A DNA stretch of 64,000 nucleotides from Numida meleagris. Taxonomy: Eukaryota; Chordata; Aves; Galliformes; Numididae. Shown here piece by piece: positions 52,950 to 64,000 of the stretch. Positions within the stretch are counted from its first letter, which is position 1. Each line of letters begins with the position of its first letter. A program made the translations under genes and the position numbers. Location: assembly GCF_002078875.1 (NCBI RefSeq), contig NC_034411.1:33312260-33376259 (forward strand), in the 5' to 3' direction. Below the pieces are notes generated by a model, which searched no databases, had not been told where the DNA came from, and saw only the letters and a program-made list of their open reading frames with translations.

Positions 52950-53010
52950 TTTTTAAAAAGAGGAAAAAAAGAAGATAAAAAGGATTTTTTAAAAAAGAAA
53001 GAAGGAAGAG
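52950..53010. repeat. Purine-rich low-complexity tract
   Basis: Mostly A and G, interrupted by two T runs, giving AAAGA/GAAG-type simple sequence. Non-coding. Confidence 0.6.
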
Positions 53011-55756
53011 ATTAAAACATCCCATATACCTTGTCTGTAATGATCATATACCAAAGAGATTCAGCTGCACAGTTTCTAAAGGGGGAAATTGCCATAGAAA
53101 TGACAGCAAATGGAGGGGGGAAATAATCTTATCTATTTGGAATGGCATTTTATTACTGCTTGGTCAATGTTAAAAAATATGAATTTATTAAATTCTTGGA
53201 ATTCCTTTACAGAATTCATTTAGATAAATATCAGTAGATGAGGCTAACCCAAGAGCATGTGGGAATTAGAGCCCACAAATATACCCAACATTCATTTTCA
53301 CGCAATTAGATGGACTTGGTCCAATAATAACTCATTGGTAAGCCACGGCAGTCTAACCACCAATGCTTCATTTTCCTAATATGTGTCTGCTAGCTTTTAG
53401 AATTGTACCTAATCATAGTTATTAACAATACTGCAACAGTAGAATCTAAAACCAGAATTTGCAGAAGAATCACAATTACAAATGGTTAAGAAAGATTAAC
53501 ATGATTGGTAAATGTTTCAATCATTGTGTATTAATATTGAACCCATAATCAAATACAATGTGCTTATAAACACATTAAAGAAATCATATGTCTAAGGTGC
53601 TAGTGGAAACTAATTACCACTTACTAACTTTGGAAAATTTCAGTGTGCTGTTTACAGACATTTTAAGCATTGCTAATGAGTTTTTCAGATCATTTGTATA
53701 CATTTTTTTAAAAGGAATTCTTCATCTTAACCAGTCTTGTAAGCACACTAGGAGTACTGACAAAACACGTGTAGTTGGAAGTAGAGCACCTAGATTTGCA
53801 CCACCCAAACAGAGATGACTGGCAGGGATTTCAGTACTCTTTTCCATTTTTGCACACCTTGAAAGGAAGCACAAGGGGACAGACGCAATAAATGGAACCC
53901 TCTGATAGCCTTTTTTTCCCCACAGGAAAGCTAAAAAGCACTTTATTGCATGTCTTCCAATTTCCATATTAGCTACAGCACTTAATCCCTTCTGTTTTGT
54001 GGGATTAGAGACTAACATTTCATTGCAAGATTCTGCTTTTTGTTCCACTGAGTAAGCGGGCAAAGAGCCCTTTAAAGGATGGATATGTTTGTTCCTTAGC
54101 ACTTCTGCTGTACCTGAAGTTAATGATACTGATGCCTTTTGGCTTCAAAAAGCTTTGAGCTCTGCAAATAGAAGTGTATTACAGAACCAGTGGACAGCGC
54201 CTCCAAAGCTGTCTGTGTCATTCCTATCCATAGTGCCAAATAATAAGCCTATGAAAAGACACAGAAAGATGACTGCTTCCTTGTGCACACCAAGTTGCAC
54301 AGAAGTAATGACTTTACTACCTGTCAGCAGAACCCCAAACTGTACTAAAATAGTTTTCATCCATCTTCTCCTTCCTTTCTTTTCTCTAGTTTGACAAACA
54401 CTAAGTATAAATTAGCATTGGTTAAACTCAGAAACAATGCCTGTGGGCATATGGAAGAAATGACACTAGCAATTTGTTGATACTGTCAGTCAGTTTGCAA
54501 CTTTCTCCATGTCTTATTTGGCAAGATAGAAATTGCTACAAATTCAAGTAACCAATTTAAGCAGAGTCAGATAGGTAGAACTGCAATCTCTCAACTACCT
54601 GTGATTTTCCTCTGCTTGAAAGCTAAAAATGTCCTCAATTATAACCTTCCAAAACATCATATGCAGTAGCTAGGCTCTCTGAATAAGGCATGCTTTCTAA
54701 ACCACAGGATATACCTCGTGATTATGAAACAATAGGCAGGTAACCTCTGAATCTAATTCCTTGTGAAAAGCTGTGGTGTGTGAATGTTGGCTCAAAAATT
54801 CTAGAGAAATACCCCAAGAGGATTTGGACAAATGAAAGCTATATTCATGACCTCTGTTTCTAGCTTGTGAGCATGCAGCTGGATAAAGTTTTACTCACAG
54901 TAACATTTGGAAAAAGTTTATGTTATTGCCAGTGCGCATGTGTGCACATAAATCTGCATGCTCACATGAGGACACATTTGCAAGACAATCTGTTACAGTT
55001 TTCCCAGAGAAAGAAGAGAAACACCATAAAATAATTTCTGTGACCAAGTACACAGCTTGAATAGTGTGCAAGAAACACCATTAATGCACCAATCTACAGA
55101 AGAAAATACACCAGCAGAGTATAAGGCACAGTGCAGTCCAGTAGAAAACGTGTCACATTTACAATAGTCCATTATTACTATGATGACAGGAAGAGATAGC
55201 AAAGGCAGGCACAGACTGACAGAATAATAATCTAAAAAGGAAACGCAAAAGCCATGGATAGCATGAGATCTGACAGGGAAAATTCGTATTCGTCTCTGGA
55301 TCTGCAGTAGTGCAGATCCAAATTCCAGCTTCTGCCTTGAAACACCCAGCTTTCTATTGAAAGCTATTCTATTTCTATTGATAAAAGGCCATTTCTGTTC
55401 ACAAGGCTGCAGTATTAGTTCCTGTCTTTGGATGTGCCCCTAACAGAAGAGCTAAAAAACAGATAAACATGCTGCAGATCAGGCATAAGCATTTGACTGT
55501 ACTTCTGCCAAATAAGTCAGAGCACACGCTAACTGAGCAAGCAGGAATCGTGGGCAAGTCATTTGGTATGCAGCTTTCTATTACCTGCCACTGCGTTTTT
55601 TCACTACAGCATATGGGCCTTGTTTCATCATGAAGATATTTGTGGGTAGCTCCTCAATAACAAAACATCCTTTTTGTGATGTGAACCACTTAAGACAAAA
55701 ACACTGTGCCACTATGGGGATACTTTTCGTATCTTAACTCAGCACAGACACCAGAA

Positions 55757-56140
55757 ATAAAACAGAGTAGTTCAAGTGGGAAGGACCTACGAAAGTTACC
55801 AAGTTCAACTGTTTGACCTTTTCAAGGCTAATCGAAAGTTGCAGGATATTATTGAGGGCATTATCCAAATCTGTCTTTAACACTGACAGGCTCAGATTCA
55901 CCAACCACCTTTCTAAGAATCCTTTTCCAGTGTTTGACCACTCTCACAGTAAAGAAATTTCTCCTAATGTCTAGTCTGAACTTCTCCTTGTGAACTTGCT
56001 TTGTGCATTTCCCAGGTATCCTATCATCAGCAACCAGCAGGGACCAGAGCCCAGCACCTCTCGCTGCTTCCCCTCATCAGGGAGCTGCAGGGAGCAACGA
56101 CATTGCCTCTTGGCCTCCTCTTCTCCAGGCTGGGCTACGG
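55757..56140 (-). mobile_element. CR1 LINE 3' fragment, minus strand
   Basis: Reading on the plus strand, the order of blocks is that of a reverse-oriented CR1. It starts at TTCAAGTGGGAAGGACCTAC near the 3' end, then TTCCAGTGTTTGACCACTCT, AAGAAATTTCTCCTAATGTC, and CCTCCTCTTCTCCAGGCTGG near 56113-56132. It extends further into the 3' region than the other copies here but still lacks all enzymatic domains. The extreme 3' terminal repeat is eroded. Open frames on both strands (55971-56232) are this relic. Confidence 0.88.
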
Positions 56141-59100
56141 ATGCAGGTAGCCAAAAATTCAAAATGAAAGCCTCCACTTCAGAAGTTGTTGAGCTGGCTT
56201 TGTACCGACCCAGCATTTTTTTTTTACGTTAGCTTGCAGATTTCTTGATCTGGTATCAAACACTATTAGACCAGACTAACATGGCACAGTTCAAAGGTAG
56301 AGTGTACTCAGGGTCTAGTGAGCAGAGGAGCATCTCAGAAGAGCAAGGCTGTAGGGCCTTCTGTACATTCAAGAGATCAGAAAAAGAAAGCAAAATAATA
56401 ATAATGCAATGTCCCACAGTAAGCTAAGGAAAGCGTTAGTGTGATTTGTGCGCAGGACGAGAACAAAAGGATTTCTATCCCTGTAATGATATACATGGGA
56501 AGATGTTCATAGCCAATAGAAAAAAAAAAAAATCATCTGCCACCACAGTGAAGGAAGAAACAATTTTATCTGATGTTGGGAGGGATACATGACTGCAATA
56601 AGAAACTAAATTTGGTTTCATTTTTCCAGTCCATTATTCTGCATTCCTACAATCACATGAATCTGAGATAGGTCAAGTAATTGCATACATCATGGGCTAG
56701 CCATACACAGCCTCCAGCAGCTGCTGAAGAACAAGACTGCAGAAGCCTAAATCAGCAGGAAATACAGTCTTTTAACACCCCTCAGCCACAGTCAGACTAG
56801 ACAGAGCACTATCCAGTAAAAATCCTAAAGGAAACATCTTCCTCTCCATGGGTTCATCTTGGTTGATCAAGTTAAGAAAGCAGCAATTTCATCTGAATTA
56901 CGGCTATGAATATCTTCCATAAACAAAATGGCATTTTTGTCCTGGTGTGACGCTATAACATGATGGAAAACACAGCAAGACATCAGGGTAGCAGAGTCCC
57001 AGGCTGCAGCAAGTGATAATAAGCTCAAGTGCAGCAGCTGTGAATGCAAAAACAAAGGAAAAAATCTGCTTGCCTTCAGAAGGCCTCAGATACACAGGGA
57101 TCTCAAGTGAGATACCCTCACCTCCACTGCCAACCCTTAAATGAGGTCTGAAAAGGTGTCGATCCTGGCTCCACCCCTTCCAGTCACTCAGGGACATTGC
57201 ATGCAGCTGAGCTCCCCTGGGTTGGCCCTGCCTTCCCACCAGGTGCTCAATCACTGCTTCAAGCCATGACTTAGCATTTCCACTACACCTGGTTAGACAG
57301 CAGAGCAGGGCATCACCTGGCTTAGTAGACCAGAAAGAACTGGAGGTTGTAGAGTGAATTTTGCAGCTAACACAATATTTCTGAACTTCAGGATCTGGCG
57401 CTTCTTCCTGTTAACTTCTTCATGACGGTATACCTCCTCCCAGTACAAGGGAGCTTTCTAAAAGACTTCAAAAATAAAGTAGTGCCTTATTTCTAAAACA
57501 GAACTACAGCACATTAGACAAGTTTTATTTTCCCTTATATATATAAACCACTTGTTTATATCTGCTATATCACATTCTAAGTGTTTTATTAGACTACTTT
57601 TTCCTCACAATTTTGAGCAATTTACTATGTACTAGAGGAAGGACAGGGTCATGGTCTGTAAATCCCAAAATCATTACTAGTGCCTTTTTAAAATGTAAGC
57701 CTGATATTTACTATTCATCAGTTCTGCACAATAATAGCTGATTTAAAGCTGAGACATTTCATTCAAGCTATAATGATATGTAATACAAAGGAAATACAAC
57801 CAGACATTCTTTGTTTTTCAAATGTGGTTACTCTGTCATTTAATTTCAGGACTAGATAATGTACTTATTTTGGGATTTCTTATTTTCTTTCACTCAACTT
57901 GTCCAACCACCAATATATTAAAATAAATTTCCAAATAAACATCTTCAAATCCAGGCATTTTGAATAATCTTTCTTTGAAGGTTATATTTGTAACCTCAGA
58001 ATAAATCACTTTTTCATTGTTTCTTTTCTATTTATGTGGACTGTTCAATGTTTACTCAAAGTTTAAATAGGTTTGTCTAGTTTAAACAGTGCTTCTGCTT
58101 GGATAGAAAGAAAATATTCCCTACAAGCTACTCTGATACAAGCAGGCTATAAATTGTATATTTATTGTATTTTTCACTCTCTCTCACTGCCTTTTCACTC
58201 TCTCTCCTGAATGAAATATTAGTAATATTGCAGCAGTGTCTGAGGTAGAGGCCATACTTCATACATGAAGATAAACAAAATGAATATGCACAAAACATAC
58301 TATAGAAATAGCACCTATCTACCTGATAGACCTCTTTCCTAGATGTACTCAGTCACAGCTGTGCCATTTAGCTTCTATATATCAGGCTTTACGGCTTTTC
58401 ACTCCACCTCTCACTGATGAGCCTCTTCTCACTGAAGAGGAAAAAAAGACAGACTCACTTCTTGCAGATCACCCTCAGAGCTGTGTGCCCAGCTGCATCT
58501 GTCCAAAGGTGCTAGGAACAGAAAGGTTTGGCCAGGTATCTCTGTGATCCCTGTTGGGATCCACTGGGCAAGGAAGGAAAAGGAAAGAAGCTGATGCAAA
58601 ATGCTTAGAAACAGCAACTGGGTTAAGAAACTACACCATTCCTACAACTGCTTTAATATGTCCTTCAATATTTGGCCATATTTTTATATACAATGGTCCG
58701 TACTCTTGCATTTCTTAATTTTTAGCAGCTTCCAGGAAATACAACAATATTGGTATAATTCCTGCTGATACAATAGCAACATGTGTTGCTAACCTCATCA
58801 ACATTTTAACTGTTACCAAATATCAACAATATCTGACAGACCCACTAAGGACTCAAAACCCAGCCCATTCCTCCAGGTTTCACAGAAAGACAGAGGAAAA
58901 TATCCTGTAAGAAGCCACCAGCTTAGAGCAGGAACTCGAGTACTGCTGGGCCCTGCGGACTCTGCTTGAGATAAAGTGAAGTTTCTGCTCAAGGCGAAGT
59001 TTCACAGACTTTACAAACACCTATGAGACAGCAGCTGTCACAAATTTATGGCCACAAAAGTGCATGTTATTACCTCACAAATAACAGTATCAGTCCTCAA

Positions 59101-60486
59101 CGTGAAGAATGTTATTATGACAAAAACAGATCTAAGCAAGGGCTAGTTTGTTCATCTTGATTTTATGACCAAATCTCTAACCCATCAGGAAAAGCTCTAA
59201 TACCTTAACTTTTCTGGCAGTTCAAAAAATTTCCCAGAAAATAGTGGCAGAGAAAAGAGTTTAAACTTTATTCTAAATGTAGGGTCTATTGCACAGCAGT
59301 ATAGCATACCTGTGGTTAGGCTGCTATGAGACTACTGCGCTCCACTGCCTGCATATCTTTATATTTATTTAAAGGATAATCTTTATTTCTTACTGCTGTA
59401 CTATACAATGCCATAAACAGCTGCTGAGATTAATAACCAAAGTTAAATCAACCTCAAGAGCTGTATAGAGAGCATACTCCAGTGCCACTGAGGGAACCTA
59501 ATTGTATTTTAAAGCAAACCATAGCATTATAAGAGAGAACAATATTTTTCTCTACTTGGGAAGGTGTGCAGATCTCAACTTTTCCTTGAGCTTCCCAGTG
59601 CCACACAGTTGTACTAGGTGTGGGTACGATACGTACAACCTGCAGAGTCTGCACTGATTAAGGGACTCTCGGAATGGAAAGACTAATTAAAGACTGGTAC
59701 AAAGTGAAAGTACATTAGCTAAAGCTCATTAGATTCCTGCATGGGTGCTTTACTGCTGGATGACAGGGTCCAGACAGAGCTGCATGCACTGCAGCTAACA
59801 TGGTTTTATATCACACTCTAACTTGTTATATCTTGACTCTACTGGGTATGTGCTTTAAAACTCCTAATGCTCCCTTGTGAGGTAAAATAGACATCCAAAC
59901 AAATGAAGAAAGTATCCCAAGAGCCAGATTTCAGGAAGCAGTGAGGACCATTAAGAGACAGGAGAAATCCCATTAAAGCTCCTGCAACAAGTCGCTCCCC
60001 AGCACCGCCATGCTCAGTGGCAGCTGGTGGAGGTGACTGCAGCCACCTGCTTCTTCCATCCTTTCACCTGCTCTTCCTGCAACAGCAGAGGCTGTCAGGT
60101 GATATACACTCACCTGAAAACACAACCTGACATATTTATATAGAACTGAAGCAACGAGCATCCCAGTGATACTGCAGCTGCCGCAGCTCTTACTAGCAAT
60201 CTTGCTGGGAAGCAGCTGCTGAGGCTGTCACTACGGACACAGAGGCAAAGACCTGTCCCAACCACAGGTCCGCCTGGAGGACTGGGACACCAGCACCAGC
60301 CATGTGCAGCCTTCCCACCACAACCACCTTCAAAAATAAATGACAGGTGACATACCAAAACCCTGACCCATTTCAAAGAGGGATGACGACCTTCAGAAGG
60401 GCCATGGCCATTTCTGCTGTCTTCAAACACTTCTCCTCAAGTCTTATGTTTATGAGCTTTCAATATCTAAAGGGGAGCTACAGGAA
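56141..60486. other. Non-coding stretch with two GC-richer segments
   Basis: No recognisable gene. The segment at about 57.08-57.31 kb is GC-richer and has a repeat-like feel, but I could not assign it to a family. The segment at about 59.99-60.43 kb is GC-rich with a minus-strand open frame of 106 codons (60110-60430) that ends next to a strong splice-donor-like site. Neither resembles a known protein. Confidence 0.5.
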
Positions 60487-60787
60487 AGAAGGAAACAGAC
60501 TCTTTAGCAGGGCATGTGGTGACTGAACAAGGGGAAGTGGTTTCAAGCTCAAAGAGGGTAGATTTAGGTTGGATATAAGGAAGTCTTTTACAGTGAGGGT
60601 GGTGACACACTGAAACAGGTAGCCCAGAGAAGTAGTGGATGACCCGTCCCTGGAGAGTTTCAAGGCGAGGATGGATCAAGCCCCAGGCAACCTGATCTAG
60701 CTGTGCATGTCCCTGTTCATTGATGGTCAGTTGAACTAGATGACCTTTAGAAGTCTCTTCCAACTCTAAGGACTCTATGATTTTTAT
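60487..60787 (+). mobile_element. CR1 LINE, 5'-truncated 3' end, plus strand
   Basis: About 300 bp matches the CR1 3' end in sense orientation. Blocks in order are GGTTGGATATAAGGAAGTCT, the ACAGGTAGCCCAGAGAAGT segment, GGAGAGTTTCAAGGCGAGG, and the terminal GAACTAGATGACCTTTAGAA followed by CTTCCAACTCTAAGGACTCT. It ends near the ACTCTATGATTTT version of the CR1 terminal repeat. The antisense open frames of 119 and 61 codons over this region are shadows. It lacks reverse transcriptase and endonuclease. Confidence 0.92.
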
Positions 60788-61027
60788 ATCTATAAACTGC
60801 AGCAGTTTACCGACAGCCTTTTGCACTCAGAAGGTATTTCATGAAGGCTCAGCATCTTATTTTTGCCAGATAAATTTGTCCTTGTTCTAATTATATCTAA
60901 ATGCTTTAGTATCCCCTAAAATTATCCACATTCATAAATGTTTAACTGTGACCAGAAGCTGTGAGATATGGCACAGTTTCAAACTTTTCTCACATCTAAA
61001 GCACTTGAGTGACATTTCCCAGGCAGG

Positions 61028-61102
61028 AAAAAAAAAAAAAAACAATGGCAGCAAGTAGTGGAAAATTCTGAACAGAAATTAAAAAAAAAAAAAAAAAAAA
61101 AA
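61028..61102. repeat. Two closely spaced poly-A tracts (15 and 22 bases)
   Basis: Uninterrupted A runs at 61028-61042 and 61081-61102 are separated by 38 bases of mixed sequence. They might be remnants of tailed retroposed sequences, but no body or target duplication is visible. Confidence 0.85.
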
Positions 61103-63518
61103 GCACTTAAAAATATGGAGGGGAGGGGAATGAACATGACAAAAAGCTGGGAAAACATCAGAGAAATGAAAAGAAAGTCACTGCAATTTATAAGTAAAAA
61201 GCTTGGCATAAAATGATAAAAAAAAAAAACTAAGGATAGTGATCTAACCTAAAACAACCTCAGCATACAGCTAGCTGCTCACACAGCCTGTAGCTCTATC
61301 CCTCCAGTGTGGGGCTGAGAAACTACAATGAGGACTACAGAGAATATGGTCTCCTCATCAAGAGCCCAAGTTGTAAGAAATACTTCAGCACAGTTGTCTG
61401 TCAGTTTTCTTCTTAAGAAATGATGGCTGCTTACTGAAACCAGCTAAGAAAGAAAAGCCCTGAAGTTCTTCGCAAACATTTCCATACTCTGTGACTTACA
61501 GTTAAAGCTAAATCCCACCCAATGGGATGAAATCCCATTCCACTTTTCACTGAAGTCAGCAGAAATCAATGTGATTTTTCATCCTGTGTAAAGCTGAATA
61601 TGTAAATCAACACTAGAGTGGAAAAATGTATTAATAAATATCAAGGCCATTGAGTGGTATGGACTAATGACTTCATGAAATATCATCATATGAGCTATAA
61701 CAAAAGAGTTGTTCTTCTGGTCCATTGTGACTTTGGAGAAATAAAAAAAAAAAAAAGAACAACATCTTGGAGTTTTACAGCTGATACTGCCTCATTTTTC
61801 CTCAAATTCAGCTGAGAAAAAGTTTCTCCACCTTCAGCACTTCTCCTACTTCTTCCCAACCTTCAATTCTCCTTTAATCCACTAAATCTCTCTCATAACA
61901 AAGCACTTTGTGCAAATGCATTTCTGAGCTGGAGGCATTCTTGTAAAGACCTCCAGGATTTAGGGGCTGTTATTGACTTTAAGATGCAAGTTCCAATCTT
62001 GTAGAGTTTTCAGTGTCCTCTAAAACATGAGCACTCTCTTTATTACTCTTGATTCAATTTATGCAAAACTAAATCTTTCCTGTAATATGGAGCTAACAAA
62101 TCCATTGCTTAGGTTCAGTTTCTATTAAGTTAGAACCCTGAGACCACCAACTGAACTGGTATTAAATATTGATTTGTTTCACTTTACTAGAGCATTTGTG
62201 CAATGGTACACTTTCAGGTTTGAACTTCGTATTCATGTCAAGGCAATGCTTTTATTCATTTATTTATTCCAGGTGGATGTCTTTCTGTTTGTATGTTTGC
62301 TTTTTTCAACTAACTTCTTTTGTGGAAATACCATAGCGAATACCCAGGGTTCTTCCACACTAAGGAAATGGATTTTAATTGGAAGAGAAGCTTACCTAAA
62401 AAAATATTTTAAGCCATTTAAGAAAGTCAAGAGAGTTGTCTTGACAAAAACACCAATGATGTGCATATAATCTATGCTTGTTTTATGGATATATGCTAGA
62501 TAGATATATTGATAAATCAATAGTATTTTTAATAATTCAGTAATCAATGGGACATTGCAATAATTTACTTTGGAAAAAAGTTTAAATATCTGAAGTGGAA
62601 GTGCAAAAATATGCATTCAGTACTCTCATTCTTCTTAGCATTTAGTGCCTGTTTTTTAATTCAATCATCCCTTTAAAAATATAAGCACTCATGAAAATAA
62701 GTTTTTGCTATGAATCATGGTAGTTATTTTACAGAGAAAAAGAGTAACAAAATAATTCTAATAGTCTAGATGACAGAGGAAAATATACAAAGATTCCAAA
62801 GAAGAAATTTAGGATAATTTCAAACGTGTGCAAAATGTACATCTGTACTCTGCCCTTTCAATTTTGCAGTGCCACAGACAATCATTGCAGAAGCTCACTC
62901 TCCATTAATCCCATGAGAAGCCTCCCCGAAATGCTGATTCCTCTACATGGTAAATGGGCCAACTGGCAAAAATAGATGTAAAAACAATCTGATTACACAC
63001 CTGTGTGTATGCAACTGTCCATCAAGTTGGCAGCAGCATATATCAATTACTCAGATTCATGTTGGTATTATGTGCACGGAACACCCTGCACTGTCAGTCT
63101 GCTTTGGTCTTACTCCTGGAACTGAGAACCATTCCAGAAGTGAAAATGAATAAACAAGGTCAAAGAGCACAGGTGGGATAAAGGACACTATGTACCAAGA
63201 GGTGCTCAGATCTTGGCAACTTCTGTGCACACTGTAGGGAAAAATCAATTCCTCTTTGTCTGCTTCAGATTACAGCGCTACTGAGGAAGCTGAGTCAGAT
63301 GTTTGGAGCTGGAGCTTTTTCCCAGGAATCATCTGTCAAGCGTTTTGAGAATGTGAGACTTCTAAAAACAAACATGCTGACTATCTAAATTAGAGGAAGA
63401 AAATGAAATCTTGAAGGGGACCAGGGGGAAAAAAAAAGGGTTTTTTAATCAGTGAAACAGTCTTCCTGTGAGAGTAAAGTGGACAAGGAATGCCTTTACA
63501 GTATCAGCTGCCATCCAT

Positions 63519-63526
63519 TATAAATA
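63519..63526 (+). promoter_or_regulatory. Possible TATA box of an unidentified transcript
   Basis: A consensus TATAAATA is followed, about 30 bp later, by sequence that could hold a start site near 63550. A CAG|GTACTGG splice-donor-like site lies at 63648-63657, and the sequence between is GC-richer than its surroundings. TATA-like motifs are common in AT-rich DNA, so this is only a candidate. No coding sequence is attached. Confidence 0.2.
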
Positions 63527-64000
63527 AGGCTCAGCTCTTGTTGTGCATTTGTCTTTTTAAAGAGAAGTTGCTGAGCCCTGTCAGGAACTTCTCCTGCTCC
63601 TCCCAGCAGGTTCAGGATTGCCAAAGCTGCACTGCATGTAGCACAGCCAGGTACTGGTCATGTCACTGAACCAACACAATTTGCGTCTCATTACAGCTGT
63701 CTAACCTCATACAAAAAGCACTTTGGGACCAGCAGGAGCATACTCAATGGCTGCAGCAGTTGAATTTTTTGTCTGTCGCCTCCTGCTTGATTTTTATAGC
63801 TACTGAAGATAGGAACTGAGAAAAGCAACTCTATACCTGAAGACACTGAGCAGTCAGGAAGTGTGGTATAGAACACAGACAGTGATCAAAACTCCCAAAC
63901 ATTGACCAGCAGTCCCCAGTGGGGGGTCCCTTCAAGGAACAGGGAACCTTTTCCAAGCATTACTGTCCTATGGAAATAATGCTTTTCTGCAGTCAGTTCT

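Larger units (their letters stand above)
43201..55756. other. Long non-coding stretch with a GC-richer island and a CNE-like block
   Basis: No known gene is recognisable in about 12.5 kb. Points of structure are a T/G-rich tract (43909-43942), an 11-bp inverted repeat (44217-44272), a GC- and CpG-richer island at about 46.64-47.33 kb with overlapping open frames on both strands, moderately GC-rich patches at about 50.39-50.67 and 51.44-51.80 kb, a purine-rich tract (52950-53010) and an AT-rich block at about 53.15-53.59 kb resembling a conserved non-coding element. Confidence 0.5.
60788..64000. other. Non-coding stretch with poly-A tracts and a possible promoter near the right end
   Basis: No gene is recognisable. 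Poly-A runs occur at 61028-61042, 61081-61102, 61218-61229 and 61743-61756. A TATAAATA box followed by an exon-like segment lies at 63519-63650. The 98-codon open frame at 62174-62470 has no family resemblance. Confidence 0.5.

Noticed and set aside
53722..54102. 126-codon minus-strand open frame
   Set aside because: No recognisable domain, no splice signals at its ends, composition like the surrounding non-coding DNA.
60467..60826. 119-codon minus-strand open frame
   Set aside because: It is the antisense strand of the CR1 fragment at 60487-60787.
61028..61102. Poly-A tails of a processed pseudogene
   Set aside because: No upstream sequence resembling an mRNA and no flanking target-site duplication could be found.

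Overview
This window looks like bird nuclear DNA, most likely from a galliform (chicken, turkey, quail or pheasant). It is AT-rich, and no open reading frame exceeds about 150 codons. What can be recognised is an avian repeat set: truncated CR1 LINE 3' ends on both strands, a non-autonomous mariner element of the Galluhop/Mariner1_GG type, and two solo endogenous-retrovirus LTRs of one family. I see no bacterial features: no operons, ribosome binding sites, rRNA or tRNA genes, or CRISPR arrays. I could not identify any protein-coding gene or exon of a known protein. The window is best read as intergenic or deep-intronic sequence.

Layout: 1-3949 is unique AT-rich sequence. A truncated mariner piece lies at 3950-4265, followed by about 20.6 kb of mostly featureless sequence. 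An ERV solo LTR on the minus strand, with a 5-bp target duplication, lies at 24895-25408. CR1 fragments follow at 29998-30296 (+), 31363-31580 (-) and an older one at about 31620-32100 (-). At 35796-36050 a minus-strand CR1 3' end lies almost against a complete 550-bp mariner MITE (36065-36614) bounded by TA. About 6 kb of unique sequence leads to a second solo LTR of the same family (42691-43195, plus strand, 5-bp duplication). The last 21 kb carries CR1 fragments at 55757-56140 (-) and 60487-60787 (+), short GC-richer islands (about 46.6-47.3, 57.1-57.3, 60.0-60.4 kb) and homopolymer tracts.

How the parts relate: the elements are independent insertions, not a working gene system. The two solo LTRs have different target duplications, lie in opposite orientation about 17.3 kb apart, and are about 90% identical by eye, so together they form a large inverted repeat. 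The two mariner copies share 302 aligned bases ending at the same terminal inverted repeat. The best candidates for host function are AT-rich blocks that resemble conserved non-coding elements and a few isolated promoter- or splice-like signals. All of these are inference and need alignment or RNA data. I found no convincing previously undescribed system.
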